Source: Scortum barcoo (Eukaryota; Chordata; Actinopteri; Centrarchiformes; Terapontidae). Taken from it: a DNA stretch of 64,000 nucleotides. Under the pieces are notes generated by a model that was not told where the DNA came from, ran no database searches, and saw nothing but the letters and a program-made list of their open reading frames with translations. The stretch is from positions 20,120,643 through 20,184,642 of the forward strand of contig CM041531.1 of NCBI GenBank assembly GCA_023238725.1, given 5' to 3'. Shown here one piece after another: positions 12,569-24,314 of this stretch; within the stretch, counting starts at the first letter, position 1, and every line of letters starts with the position of its first letter. Both the position numbers and the translations under genes were made by a program.

Positions 12569-13544
12569 TTTTTTATCATTTCATACAGTAATGACTGTGA
12601 TGCAGATCATGCCTGGACATATTGGATTTAGCTGTTGGCTTTGTGTGGACTTGCAAAACCTAAATAAAATGGAAATACTGGCTATATGAACTGGCTTGGC
12701 TGATGTGAAAGCAATAAGTGGAAAATCAGTTAGTCATAGATTTGCTTTCTGCAAATTCAGTCAGGGATACTTTCAACAACAACATAAAATGCTGTGGACA
12801 AATAGGATTGTTGAATATTTTGTATTTAGTGCCAGGAGCTGTCAATGTGTGCTCTTGTGGTTGTGTGCATGTCTGTAAATGTGCACTCGTGCAGCTGTGT
12901 GTCATGTCATGTGTAGTGCTATATCTTATTATAGGGACATCTGGGAACTGTAAATGAGCGGAGAGAATGGTCACTGTGCACCTCTGTGTGTGAGTCCATG
13001 ATAGCCTGTGAGGGTCAAGGGATTACAGACATGTCTTGTTAAATTAGGCTGCCGTGGCTGAGTGCTGTGACTGAGTAAGGGACTCAGCTGTCTGAGTGGA
13101 ACCCGGTTCCATCTTGGTGATGAGCTACAGACAAACATGTAGAAGCATATCACTGCTCCTCTCCTTTGGGAGTTTAGTGATATCTTCCTCTGCTGTGTAG
13201 TCTGCTTTCTTGACCACTGTAAGGTTCCCTGACAGTACCACCAGATTCTGAATGAATGCATGTGATAGAACAATTAATCCCATCAATGATTGACTGCAAA
13301 CAGCTGTAGTTTACATTATGTGAATTCAGAAACACTAGCAGCAATGCAATCAAATCTTAAGTCCAAACCTTTCAGTAATGTTTACTGTGACAAAATTCAA
13401 ACCAGTTGTTGTTGTTGAAAAACATTTCTCCCAAAAGCGGCGCAGCAGTACAGAAATACTTTATGAGGATGTGCAGTGAAGTGTGGGCCGTGTTAGACAA
13501 CTTACTAAGTCATATATCCAGATTGCCTTCCAACATTGTAGTTG

Positions 13545-13700
13545 GTATTGGTTCTGTGTCTTGCTAAAGGACACTTTGGCAGGAGAAATGGCTGCTGATG
13601 AAAACGTCTGTCAAAGATATTGAACCAATGACCGTTTTAGTCAGGGAACAGTCTCTTAACCCCCCAGGGCACCGTGCCTTCAGTGCATCTACCATAGCTA
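13545..13700. repeat. Degraded fish interspersed repeat
   Basis: The core CTTGCTAAAGGACACTTTGG resembles the CTTACCCAAGGACACTTTGA core in the 6480-6720 repeat. The surrounding sequence is too eroded to define its ends. Confidence 0.45.
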
Positions 13701-15029
13701 CAGTACTTGTAGCAACAAAAAATGTACATACATTCAACATCTCAAACTCAGCACTGACCCTCAACAAGGAAACATGTCTATTTTGACCATATAGCAGCTA
13801 GAGTAGAAGAAGTAATGCACAAATCAGATATCAAGTGGCATATTTCCATTTCCAGCACTTTTCGGATATTTCAGCTTGTGTACTGTATTTACTGTATTTG
13901 CTCAATGACTGAAAGTTTGGGGGCTATTATATGTTTGACTGCTTTTGATCTGAGCAATCTGAGTGCTACACAATGCAACACACAAGCTGTGGATAATGGA
14001 AGTCCTAGTTTTGTGTGAAAAAGGCAAACTTCCTTTTGATCAGTCCAGGGGAAAGTCTTGCTTTGCATCCGACTGTTCCACTGAAACTCACACTTATTCT
14101 CACTAACACTCACACATCAACAGTTGCACGCAGTCAGGAAGAAAAACAACACATGCTTTCTATACACATTAGCGGCATGAGCTTGGAAGACAAAGTGAGC
14201 TTGTTAGGACATGGTTGAGGACTCTGCAGAAAGCCAGTCACTTACATACTGTTATGTCTCAGTATTGAGATAGAGGGTAGCTCGCTGTACCCCTCTCCCC
14301 CTGCTTCAAAAAATAGTATTATTACGATAAAGTGGTATAAAATAAGGATTGACGGACCAAGAGGAGGTGAATTATTACCCCACAGGAAAAGTCTTTTTGG
14401 TTTCCTAAAATCTCTTCTCCATCCCTTATAAGGTTTTGAAAAGTTTATACAGAGGATAAATAAGTACAATCTAATAGATACATTTAAGGATCAACAATAT
14501 GTGATCCTGTATGAGATGGTACAAGAGTCAGCCTGTCTCCAAGCATGTTGTTTTAGCTAAAAATGTAGATACTTTTTTTAAACACACAAAAAGCCTTTAT
14601 ACATGCAGGTATTAGTGCATAGGTTCCTGCTGAAAAAGAGTATTATTGTGTATTCCACTGAATCTGTCTTCTCAAACAAAACCAGATGAATTTGGCATAG
14701 TTATAGAAATAAAGAAAATGACTGTCCGTTAAATGGAGATCATTTTTCACACCCTCCTAGTCCTTTGATTAACTTATCTTTTAAATATATCTCTATATAT
14801 ACAATATGTATGGATAAAAAATAAGGGTAAAGCATAAAACAAATATAGAGTATTCTAGAGCTCCGAGTTACCCGGTAAAGTGTATTTTATATCACAGTAA
14901 ATTTAAGATCTTGGTAAAATGAGAGGTGGAACACAGTGAAGTCTGAAGACAGAAATAAAAGAATGCCACACAGGAAGACAGTTTGTGTGTGTTTCAGTCT
15001 GGAGGAGCACAGGAGGGTGTGATCAATCC

Positions 15030-17356
15030 TCACAAATTGGAAGGGAGTTTAGAGCGGACAGTTTGAGGTTCTAGATCTGATGAGTAGGCAGCAGAGCCCC
15101 TCCTTAGAGGCAAGGCTGGAGAGGTCCCAGGGGACTGAGTCTGGTGAGGGTGCCCTGGAGACATCTGGATTGGAGGAGTCATTCGCCCTGGCACTGAGCT
15201 ACAGGGTTTGGGCACAAGAGTGGGTGAGGAAAAGGGTGAGGGGTAGTATCCAGTTTCCACAGAAGAGTGAGGGGAAGGGTGGCCTAATGCCTGGGCCACT
15301 TCCTGGGGCAGAGACGGGTGCGAGCTGGATAAAAGCTTTAGGTCCTCTGAAAAGCGGCCCAGTGGAGAATCTCTCCCTGTTGTCTGTGGCTGGCTGGGAA
15401 GCTGTGAAGGAAGAGAAGACTGAGGCATGAGCAGAGAACTGTGGGATCCTGTGGCACTCGAGGGGTCGCTGTAGTGGAAAGTCCTGCCTGCCACTGGGCT
15501 TTGAATAGTAGGACTTGGCGCCACGGGGGTGAGGCAGGGGGAGGCGTTTGCAGAACCATATTGAGCCAGAGAAGCCAGAGCAGACCTCTCCAGGGACATC
15601 TGATGGGGCAGGAAGCCAGACTGCAGCCCTGCCAGGCTAAAATGGCTGAGGGAAGATGGGGAGCCCTCAGCAGGCTGCTGGCTGTGCTGTCCTCTACTAG
15701 AGGATGGTGAGCCTTGTGGAGGGGAATGAAGGAGGTTTAAGCCACTGGTAGTCCTGCCTCCCCCAGAAAATGGCTGCAAAGGAGCCACCTGAGGAGGCTT
15801 GGGAGGTGGCTGGCTATAGAGAAGCTGACCAGGCACAGGGCTGGGCGAGCTGGTAGATATAGGACTCTGACAACGGGAGGAACTAATACGTCCAGCTGTA
15901 ATTCCACCAGAAGTTCCTCCTACTGGACCAGGTGTAGAGCCTCCTATATGGCTCCCTACTCCCCCTCCTGTTCCTCTGCCAGTGTGTCCTCCAATCACCC
16001 CTCCGCCTGGTCCACTCAAACCCCCTCCTATATGGCTAGTTGTTGATCCAACGGAGGCCCTTCCCAATGATCCTCCAGCATTCCCTACCACTGAATCACC
16101 AGAAAGCCCTCCGAGAGGTCCCTCAGAGGCCCCTCCAATTGACCCTCCAGATGCCCCTCCTGTCAGTGCCCCAGAAACCAATCCTATTGATCCACCAGAA
16201 GCTCTCCCTAGTGATTCTCCAGTAGTTGTTACTACCAGTGATTCTCCAGAAGCCCCTCCCACTGATCCTCCAGACACTCTTCCCATTGATCCTCGAGAAG
16301 TCCCTCTTATCGATCTCCTGGCTGAATCCCCACAGGTAACTCCCCCCACTGACCCACCTGATGCCCCACCTGCTAACCTTCCACGAGTAGCACCCACTAA
16401 ACCTTCAGTTATTCCCCCCATTAATTCCCCTGAGATCTCTCCTACTGATCCACCAGTAGCTCCTCCCAGCCCAAAGTGCACCCCAGGAATCATCTCTGTC
16501 GTTCCAGTTGTGAAGTCCTCTCCAGCCCAAGCAGTGTCTCCTCCGGTGGCTCCCTCCACAGACCCTCCGACCGCTCCACCTGAAGACCACCCTGTAGCAC
16601 CACCACAAGCACCAACTGCCCCTCCACTTATTCCTGACCCCGTGCTTCCACCTGTAGATCCTTGGTGAAAAAGGTTTGAGAGAGGAGGGGTGCTGGAGCG
16701 GAAGGGATGTTGATGCTGTGGTTGTGGGTGTAGTTGGGCCATACTAGATGAGGGTGAACCAGAGGAAGAGTATGGTCCGAAGGGGAAGGCAGAGGCCCCT
16801 CCTCCACTGGACCCAGACCCAGACCCACTAGGTCCATGCTGGCCTCCGCTACCTGAGGCTTGTTGGCTAGAGCCAGTTGCCCCTGTACCTGACGTCACGT
16901 GTTGGGCCCGAAAAGAGGCTAGCAATGGCATGTCCACCCCAGAGCGCAGTTTAGAGGGTGTGCTCGAGGGAGAGTCCCCAGCAGAGCCAGGAGCTGTGGA
17001 TGGAGGAACAAATGTGTGGAACTTCTTAAACCGACTGGAGGGGTCTTTTAAGGAGCCCAGAACAGAAACAGGAGGTCTGAAGAGAGTTGGCGGAAGGTGG
17101 GGATGGTGTGTCAGGGCAATTGCTACTGAGGTGGTTGCAGCTGCTGCCTGGAGAGGAGCTTGGATGAGAGGGGCCCAGATGACAGGGGTAGGTGAGGGCG
17201 GCGTCTGGGGTGGAGCGTTCTGCATTAGGTGGGCACAATGGGCCATGTCCCTGTCATGCTGCACAATCTGCTGGATGATCTCATTCTCTTGGTAGTTGAG
17301 TACACCAGAGCTGAGGTCGTGTTGTACCTTGTGTTGCAGGATAGAGTTTTTCTTGC
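15030..17356 (-). CDS. hcn4: HCN4-type channel, last exon: post-CNBD region and long C-terminal tail
   Basis: The acceptor TTTTACAG precedes the first base at 17356; joined to the previous exon it restores IGKKNSIL. The exon encodes 775 residues and ends at a stop at 15032-15030. The first ~85 residues (KVQHDL, NEIIQQIVQHDR, TPTPVIW-like and LIQAPLQAAAATTSVAIALTH) are strongly HCN4-like rather than HCN1-3. The middle is a Gly/Ser-rich expansion (15888-16658). The end recovers HCN4-like motifs (RFSEDLKLLS, SPHSS) and finishes VRSKLPSNL; the terminal SNL is the known docking tripeptide for TRIP8b/PEX5L in HCN channels. By memory the human tail from this exon is about 490 residues, so this one is nearly 290 longer, mostly from the Gly-rich tract. 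The tail is cytoplasmic. A fish duplicate (hcn4-like) is equally possible. Confidence 0.95.
15888..16658 (-). repeat. Gly/Ser-rich degenerate octapeptide repeat inside the hcn4 tail
   Basis: About 257 codons of exon 8 are dominated by Gly, Ser, Ala, Thr and Val. In the core (16041-16466) the protein follows a period of eight: G-[GR]-[AV]-S-G-[GE]-S-[ILV], for example GGASGGSV, GRASGGSI and GGASEGPL, with roughly fifteen to eighteen recognisable units. At DNA level this is a decayed 24-bp minisatellite in frame with the channel. The opposite strand is stop-free and Pro-rich over 15982-16668, which is a consequence of the repeat and not a gene. Confidence 0.85.
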
Positions 17357-19128
17357 CTGTAAAAGCACATACACACACAAACACAAAAACAGACATATAG
17401 AGAGTTACAGGTGAGGGAACGTAGAGACGAAAGGAGAATGAGCATAAATCTTGGAAGCAGTCAGAACCAGGCTGACATTAGATGTAGTCAAATAACCACT
17501 CTATTTTTCAACAACCCTCTCCAATAGAAGAAGCTAGCATAAGAAGAGCTATGAAGAGAGTAAAGAAAAGAAATGTGCACCTGAAAATCACAAGGGGGAA
17601 AAGGGAGGGAAAGAGATTTAAGAAAGAGATAGGGGGAAGAAGCATGAGGGGAAAGACAAAGCATAAAAGAACACAGAATAACAGAAACAACAAAATATAG
17701 GTGGGGGATAACTACCCAGAGACAGGAACTCGGGATGCATGACAGCCTAAGGTGTAGATGGTGTATGTTTGACAAGCTCTTACTGTGATTCCCTAGGTAA
17801 CAGGGACAAAACATTAAGCAAACATTGTACCACAAGAGCAGATTCAGCCTGAGATAGGGTGTGAGGTGCATTGAGATAAAGGGTCAGGTCTACAACCTTT
17901 ATTTTATTTTATTTATCTCTTTATTTTTTTTATGTGAGTGACCCCTAATATCAATGGGATCATATCATATCATATCAATGCATCATACAAATTTGAGATT
18001 CAATTTAAGAATGGACTTTTTCACAATTTTCTTTTCACAAAATGCTTGCTACTTGTTGTGCTCCTTCACTTTCAACACTTAGGAACATACATAATCTGTA
18101 CTCCCTGTGAGCTGTGCACAAGGTCAAAGAGATAAGTTGGAGTTATGTCACTATTATAGGCATACAAACTGCTGACCCAGCCTCTTTGAGAAATGTGTGC
18201 AAACCTGACCACAAAGTCCATTAGTCATTGTTGAATGGTTGCAGTAGGTATGACAGGGTTAATTCACATGGCTGCCATTTTCAATTTTGTGATAACAAAA
18301 GGCTGTGAAATATGAAGATATTCTAAATGCAATTAGGCCCAGATCAATTCCTCCATTTTCTGTTATGACTGGTGGCAGATTAGTGGAGGTGTTGCATTGA
18401 GGAACTGTATCCAGCTTGACCCTAGCATCACCTGACCCTTTCACCACTGGCATCACCAGCACACCTCAAATCAGATTGTGAAAAGTCCATCAAGACAGTA
18501 ATTAATTTGTGAATCATTGCTGTGTGAGTGAATCTATTAGGGAAGAAGGGTGTACATGAGCGTCAAGCCCTGGAGAAAGGACATACGCAAGAGACCATCT
18601 CACAGAAACATCACTATCAACCCACCACATCTTTTCAAAGCAGCCATTTTCTACAAAGAGACCCCCTAAAGCAATTTCTCTATCTTCCATTCTAAACATA
18701 GCTGAGGATAAAACAGAGCATGCAGTGATGGCTGAGTAATGATACAGGCGTGCCTTTCATTGTGAATTTTTCATCAGCTCAGTCTGAGCCTGGGAACAGT
18801 GATGGATATGGAGAGAATATCAATTGTATGCGTAACAGAAGTCACGCAGGGATTTCAAAACCAGAGCTATATCTGCATGTTTATATGCAGATGACTTTGA
18901 AAGTAATTTCAGTCATTGAGTATCGGTATGGACATTCTGTACAGCCCTCAAGTTTTGTCTGAAAGCTTTGGCTACGGTTAGAGATATTTTGTAGTACATT
19001 CACTGTGCTATGTTGAACATACACATGAGTAAATAAAAGCTGAAAGTAAAACAGTGATCCTCTCCTAACCCTGTAGTGAAGTCTCAAGATTTCCCTCTGA
19101 GGCTGTTGTTTAAATTTAATTTTCTTAC
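17357..19128 (-). other. hcn4: hcn4 intron 7
   Basis: This 1772-bp intron has donor GTAAG (from 19128 downward) and acceptor TTTTACAG. Nothing gene-like lies in it. It contains a purine-rich stretch at about 17520-17720 and an ATCAT-type short repeat near 17960. Confidence 0.9.
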
Positions 19129-19293
19129 CAATGCGGTCGAGCCTGTCAAGTGCAACAGTCTCAAAAGCCCGTCGCATCATAGGATACTCCTCCAGCACCT
19201 CATTGAAGTTGTCCACAGACAGTGAGTACAGGCGACAGTATGTGTCCGCCCGGACGCTGGCTGTTCTTCTGCCCCGCGTCAGCAAACAAATCT
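19129..19293 (-). CDS. hcn4: HCN4-type channel, exon 7: C-terminal half of the cyclic-nucleotide-binding domain
   Basis: The exon is 165 nt, the length I recall for mammalian HCN exon 7, with acceptor TTGCAG at its upper end and donor GTAAG at its lower end. It supplies two bases of a Glu codon, 54 residues and one base of Gly. The start, (E)ICLLTRGRRTASVRA, is the phosphate-binding cassette of the cAMP pocket; the Glu and the RRTAS arginine/threonine are the known ligand contacts in HCN channels. The rest (SVDNFNEVLEEYPMMR, then FETVALDRLDRI) forms the last beta strands and C helix, which close over cAMP and relieve autoinhibition. No key residue is missing. Confidence 0.97.
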
Positions 19294-20843
19294 CTGCAAC
19301 AAAACAAAGTTATTTAGAGGAGTTAAACCCAGAAGCTCACCTGTGTTTAAGTGGACATGAAATTTAAACAGGTATACCAGCGCTATAGTAATTTACCTTT
19401 ACTTCATTCATGACCTAAAGCAGGATTTTAAGGCTTGTTTATTTTCCCACAGATACTTTATGCTAAGTAGTAAGTATAATACAAAACACTTTCTAAACAA
19501 AATGTGAATTCTAGAGTTGTTTTGTTTTATTTATTTATTTTGTTGCACCTAAAACTACAACCTTTTTCTGTAATCCATTGGTGCAGCATTTAATGCCATT
19601 TTCAGAGCTTAAAGTTCTGTCAGCCCTCATCTGCGATGTCCGCTCAGGAAAATAATGTCCCATATAAACAGCTGTAGAGCTCTGGCACAAAGATGGTGTG
19701 TATGGGTATAAGTGTGTCTGTACTGTATGCAGATGTCACATGAGATGTGTCTATGTAAGAGTCTGCATCTGCACATGATGTATGTGTGTGGGTGTGTGTG
19801 TGTATGTACACAAATGTTTGTGAATGTACTATATGTGTTTTATTCATGAGAGAAAGGCAGTATAGGAGAGTAAGGTAGAGTGAAGATACAGGCTATATAT
19901 TCTCTATATATATTTATATATAAATGTATATAAATAAACTTATATGAATATACTGTTTACATCTAGAAAGCGGTATCAATCGTATGTATGTGTGTATTTA
20001 TGTGGATGGGGTTAGGTCACTTTGACGTACGCATTTTGCCATGTGTTTGTACACATTCCCTAATGTCTTCTCTCTTTAGCTTTCATCTCATCTTCCACCC
20101 TCCCTTCTTGTGTTTGCTATCACCCTCTTTCTCAGAAACCCATTTCCAGCTTATCCACACACATATGCTCTCAATTCTCCCACATAATGCACTTCCCTCT
20201 TCTCGCCCCTTTAGCCTACATCAAATGAAATTTTTACAGAATCGAACTTATCTCAAGAAATCTCATGCATAGTTTGACTCTCCACCTTTGCCCGTTTTAC
20301 TCTTTTCGACATCTAAAAAAAAAAAAGTTGATTTTTCTTCTGTTGGTGTTGGTTTTTTGCATTTACATTTCCCTAACCTGCAGCCACACACACAGCAAGA
20401 GTCTTCCTGTGCTGCATAGGGCAATGTCTGCTTGAGTCAAAAACATGTGCAGCTGTGTTTGTTGTGTTTGTTCTTATATGTGGGTATGATGTGATCATGG
20501 TGAGCTGTGTGTGGGTGTGTGATTAAAAAATGATGCTGTAAATGAGCTGGTGTGTGGTCAGGGCTAGTAATAATCATGGCCAATCACAAAAGCTGTTCTC
20601 ATCTCCCCAGAAAATTTTACATTAACAATCATACTCAACCTATATATAACCTATATGTTTAATGACAACCTTTCTTATTTGTTTTATTTTTACAAACAAT
20701 ATCCTTTAATGGCAATTCAAGAAGTAGTCTTGTGCCGTTTGTGCAAGTTCCATCAAAGTAGCTAATGCACACCACTTACATTAGGAACTGCAATAGAAAC
20801 ATTTCTGTATCAGACAGCCATATCAGACAGCTGCATAAGACGT

Positions 20844-20877
20844 TAATTAACTGAAAGGAAAGCCTTTCAGCTAATTA
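20844..20877. repeat. Near-perfect short hairpin with TAATTA motifs
   Basis: The left arm TAATTAACTGAAAGG (20844-20858) and right arm CCTTTCAGCTAATTA (20863-20877) are complementary over 15 bp with a single mismatch, around an AAAG loop. Each arm carries a homeodomain-type TAATTA core. Confidence 0.7.
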
Positions 20878-21738
20878 GCCACAGCATGCTAGCTGTTGTA
20901 ACTTCTCACTCTGCCGTCCTGGCACCACTGAAATAAAAAAAGGTGATATTGAGGGCTCTTTAAAGGGGCGCTATGTGCAGTGCAGCACATAGTTCACAGA
21001 CTCTGAGGAGGCAGATGGCACAAAATGCTGTCAATGCTGACTCCAAAATTGCAGTGCGCTGCTTGATTGCCAATGACACTCCCTCTCATGCACTTCTCCT
21101 CCCACTGGCAAAGTACTAGAATATGGTCCATAGCAAAAGGGGAAAAAAATCTACTGCTTTATGAAAATGCCACCTGACAATCATACATACACCACATAAA
21201 CCACTGTTGGCGTTATGGGTAAGAACTGACTCAGTTTGTGTTTTCTTTGTCATTGTAACCTATCTAGCAACTAATAATGAGTTACTGTTGCTGTGCAGCT
21301 GCTGTACTTTGAAATTTGAGAATACCATCTGGAGATAGAAAGGTATAAACACTTGCACTATGCGAAGTGCAAATAATCAAGTAAGAGAAAGACAGGCATT
21401 TTGTCCATCCTATTTAACATTATTTAAATATATGGAGGGGCTACAAAACACCACTCAATATGATAAAAGCCCCAAAAAGCACTTGGGAGCCAAGTGAATA
21501 CAAAAAAATGTAAACCTTACATGTTTCATATACGTAGCATTCACTACACAGTGATTGTATTGGATTTATATTTTCTGGTCACTGAGTGTAAAGTGGTTCT
21601 GATTGTATGTGATGGTTTGAAATGAGATAGGCAAACAGATAAAGGGAGAATGCATGATATGACTGTGCGGTGAACAAGGAATAAGTGCTCCATATGAAGC
21701 AGAAGAACAACGTCATCTATAGTGTGTTACTGTTTATG

Positions 21739-21774
21739 TATGTATGTGTGTGTGTGTGTGTATGTGTGTGTGTG
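21739..21774. repeat. (GT)n microsatellite
   Basis: Alternating GT with TATG interruptions; it produces a His/Thr-rich spurious frame on the minus strand. Confidence 0.85.
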
Positions 21775-22759
21775 AAGGAACATGGGTGAATGGACAATGA
21801 CCAAATGAACAAGAGAGCTGTGTGAATGCGAAAGGGTAAAAATACCACACTCTTCTGTCTGTGGGCGTGTGCGTTCACATCTGTGCGTCTGCACATGTGT
21901 CTGTGCAAGTGTGTGCTAGTGGGGCAGCCCTGGCTGTAGCTGTGCTGGGGGTCTATTTCCCACAGCACTGCTCCAGTAATCCCCTCTGGAGAGAAGCATC
22001 ACGGCTCTGTATTAAATCCTCTTGTCCCGTGGCTTTCTGGATGAAGCCAATACTGCCAAGATGAGGCGCTGAGCTGCAGTGAGCCCCCTGGCCTCATCTA
22101 ACTGTCTTTGCAGAAAGCAACTGAAGCCCAGACACTTAACAGTGCCATCTGAACTACAAGTGTGGGGGAAAAAAATCCATGGCAGGGTTTGGGTCTGGTG
22201 CGACTTGCTCCTAGACAATAAGAGATTAGTGGACATCTCAGAGTGCTGAGGGGCATAATGCAGGCCGCTGCCCTGAAGCTCAATGCTGTCCTCAATATTA
22301 GAAATTTTAAAGTTAGGAGCAAAGATAATTGTGGCACTTCAATAAAGTGCTACGAGTGGATTTACTGTAAGAAGAATATACATATTATAAGTTTTACACA
22401 AAATAGCAAATGTACTTTTGGAGAGAAATAGAAAAATATAGAAAAAAACATAAAACCAAAAATATTTGGGGAGAAATAAATTACATTTCATCATCTACCA
22501 CTGAATAATTCACTTTAGGATTTATGTTTTTTTATCTCTCTTAAAAATACATTTTTGTAAAATAAGCCTCAAAACATCCAATATAAGACAATAGACAACA
22601 CATGAATAATCACATGAATACATAACACTGAAGGAATTAAAAAAATAGGTATTATGTGTATTCTTTGGCAAAATGAAAGTATTGCTATATGTATGATTCA
22701 AGTGAATAATTTCCAATGAGAAACATGCTGTATTCACTTAGAGACTATCTTTACAGAGG

Positions 22760-23110
22760 AGTACAGAGGACTGACGGAGAGCTTTGTCACATGGTGGACT
22801 CATGCTTTTGGGTCCAAATCACAAAAAAAATTCAAGGACACCTTTTGGGTAAAAAATGTCATGACTTTATCATTTTTATCCTACTAGACATTAATTTTAA
22901 CTTGTGTATTTGTGTGACCTTTGACACTAACCACCAATTTCTAACCAGTTAATCAGTTTGTTCCTGAGTCCAAGTGCAAGTGGATGTTTGCACTAAATTT
23001 TGAAGAAATTCCCTCAAGACTGGGACAGATGGAGAAGCCAAACACATAATATGACTGGCTGAAAGGGGAGGAGGCAGTAACCGGTGACAACTTCACTGTC
23101 AAATGTGCCA
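22760..23110. repeat. Fish interspersed repeat (unclassified)
   Basis: Phrases such as GTGACCTTTGACACTAACCA, CTGAGTCCAAGTGCAAGTGG and GAAGAAATTCCCTCAAGAC are hallmarks, from memory, of a widespread teleost repeat. Ends are approximate and no target duplication was identified. Confidence 0.5.
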
Positions 23111-24272
23111 TAATATAAAAGCATCATTGTGTAAAATGCCACTTTGAAATACAATGAAACAAAAAAAAACAACCTCAAAATAACATTTTTTTATTTGTTC
23201 ACATATTTTACTTTGTTAATTTATATGCTTTTTGTTTCATAGTTATTTGCATAATACTGAAAACTCTGCGGTAAAGAAGACTATAGTACTGTGTAAAACA
23301 TGCTACACCGCTGAGCTCTGAGTGAACTTCTGCAGTGCACTGTTTAACTCTAGAGGGCTTTTGTGGATGCTTCATAAGTTACATTCAATTTATTTATGAA
23401 TGCTCTACTCCCACTGTTTCCTCACATCTCCTGTGACTCATCGCGATGCTCCCCAAATCCTGCATGAAATCATAGAACAGGCATAGTTGGTGTAGCTGGT
23501 GTAGTTTGTGTTCTGTAAGGGGCGTGTGGTTTCTCCTCAGATTCACTCCAACAAGTATGTGTGGTCTTAACGAACAATATCATGATTCATAAGCAGGCCA
23601 AAATTGAGGGAACTGATTGGCTGTGAATATGATATCATAGTGCTCAGTAGTCTTGATTCTAAAAACAGCATTTAAGGAAAAGAATGATTAAACTGTAAAA
23701 ATAAAGACTTGATAAATCGTCTTGTTGTGTCCCCCTGCTGCTCTGCTCTGCTTTGAGTTTACGTGATGCTGCTGTGATTGTTCCTAAAACTGTGTTCGGC
23801 AAGAAAGCACTACAGACAAAAGGATGCTTCAGCTTCCAGAAGGAAAACTACATCTGTACACCACAATATGCTGCTTTGCCAATGCATTAATCAAAACTAG
23901 TTAAAATTGGATGTTGCACAGGGAAAGGAGGACTAAGACATCATGTGCCGTGACCTTGGTAAGAACACACATGACTGGTCTTTTGTTGGATGATGCGGCC
24001 CACGTGTCCTGTGCTCTTACTGGAAAGATGCTTCCCCTGAGTCCTTGCACCAGCTCTCAAAGTGAAGAGGAGACTACATGCTGAGCTAGATGTCATCACA
24101 TGTGTGTGTGGAAGAGAAAGGGAAAAACACTGAATGAGAGACATTTTGTGTGCATCACTGTCCCGTCCTTGTTAACTCAAAGCTTTCAGAGACATCTACA
24201 TGTTATATGGATAAACTGGGGGTCACAAAGGGTGCTCTCTGTGAGTCTTTATTGACCAGCTCTTGGTGACAT

Positions 24273-24314
24273 CCGCAGACAAACGCACAACTACCGCAGA
24301 CAAATGCACCACTA
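24273..24314. repeat. Two-copy 21-bp tandem repeat
   Basis: Two head-to-tail copies of a CCGCAGACAAA-initiated 21-bp unit differ at two positions. Confidence 0.7.

Larger units (their letters stand above)
7051..15029. other. 3' flank of hcn4 (3' UTR plus intergenic DNA)
   Basis: No protein-coding gene is supported. The part nearest 15029 must include the hcn4 3' UTR, whose end cannot be fixed from sequence alone; the first minus-strand AATAAA after the stop is at 12568-12563. Other contents: a GC- and CpG-rich patch at about 8200-8400 in otherwise AT-rich DNA, a long (CA)n tract at 9636-9681, a lone GGTTCGATTCC word at 10341-10351 without tRNA folding, and a degraded interspersed repeat at about 13545-13700. 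Short open frames match nothing known to me. Confidence 0.6.

Noticed and set aside
14242..14469. A 75-codon minus-strand frame downstream of hcn4 (faint retroelement-like look on the opposite strand)
   Set aside because: I could not tie either strand to a known reverse transcriptase or other family; it probably lies in the 3' UTR or flank.
15982..16668. A 228-codon proline-rich plus-strand frame opposite hcn4 exon 8
   Set aside because: It is the exact antisense of the Gly/Ser octapeptide repeat; Gly and Ser codons read as Pro, Pro/Ala and Asp on the other strand without stops. It has no conserved domain and no splice signals of its own.
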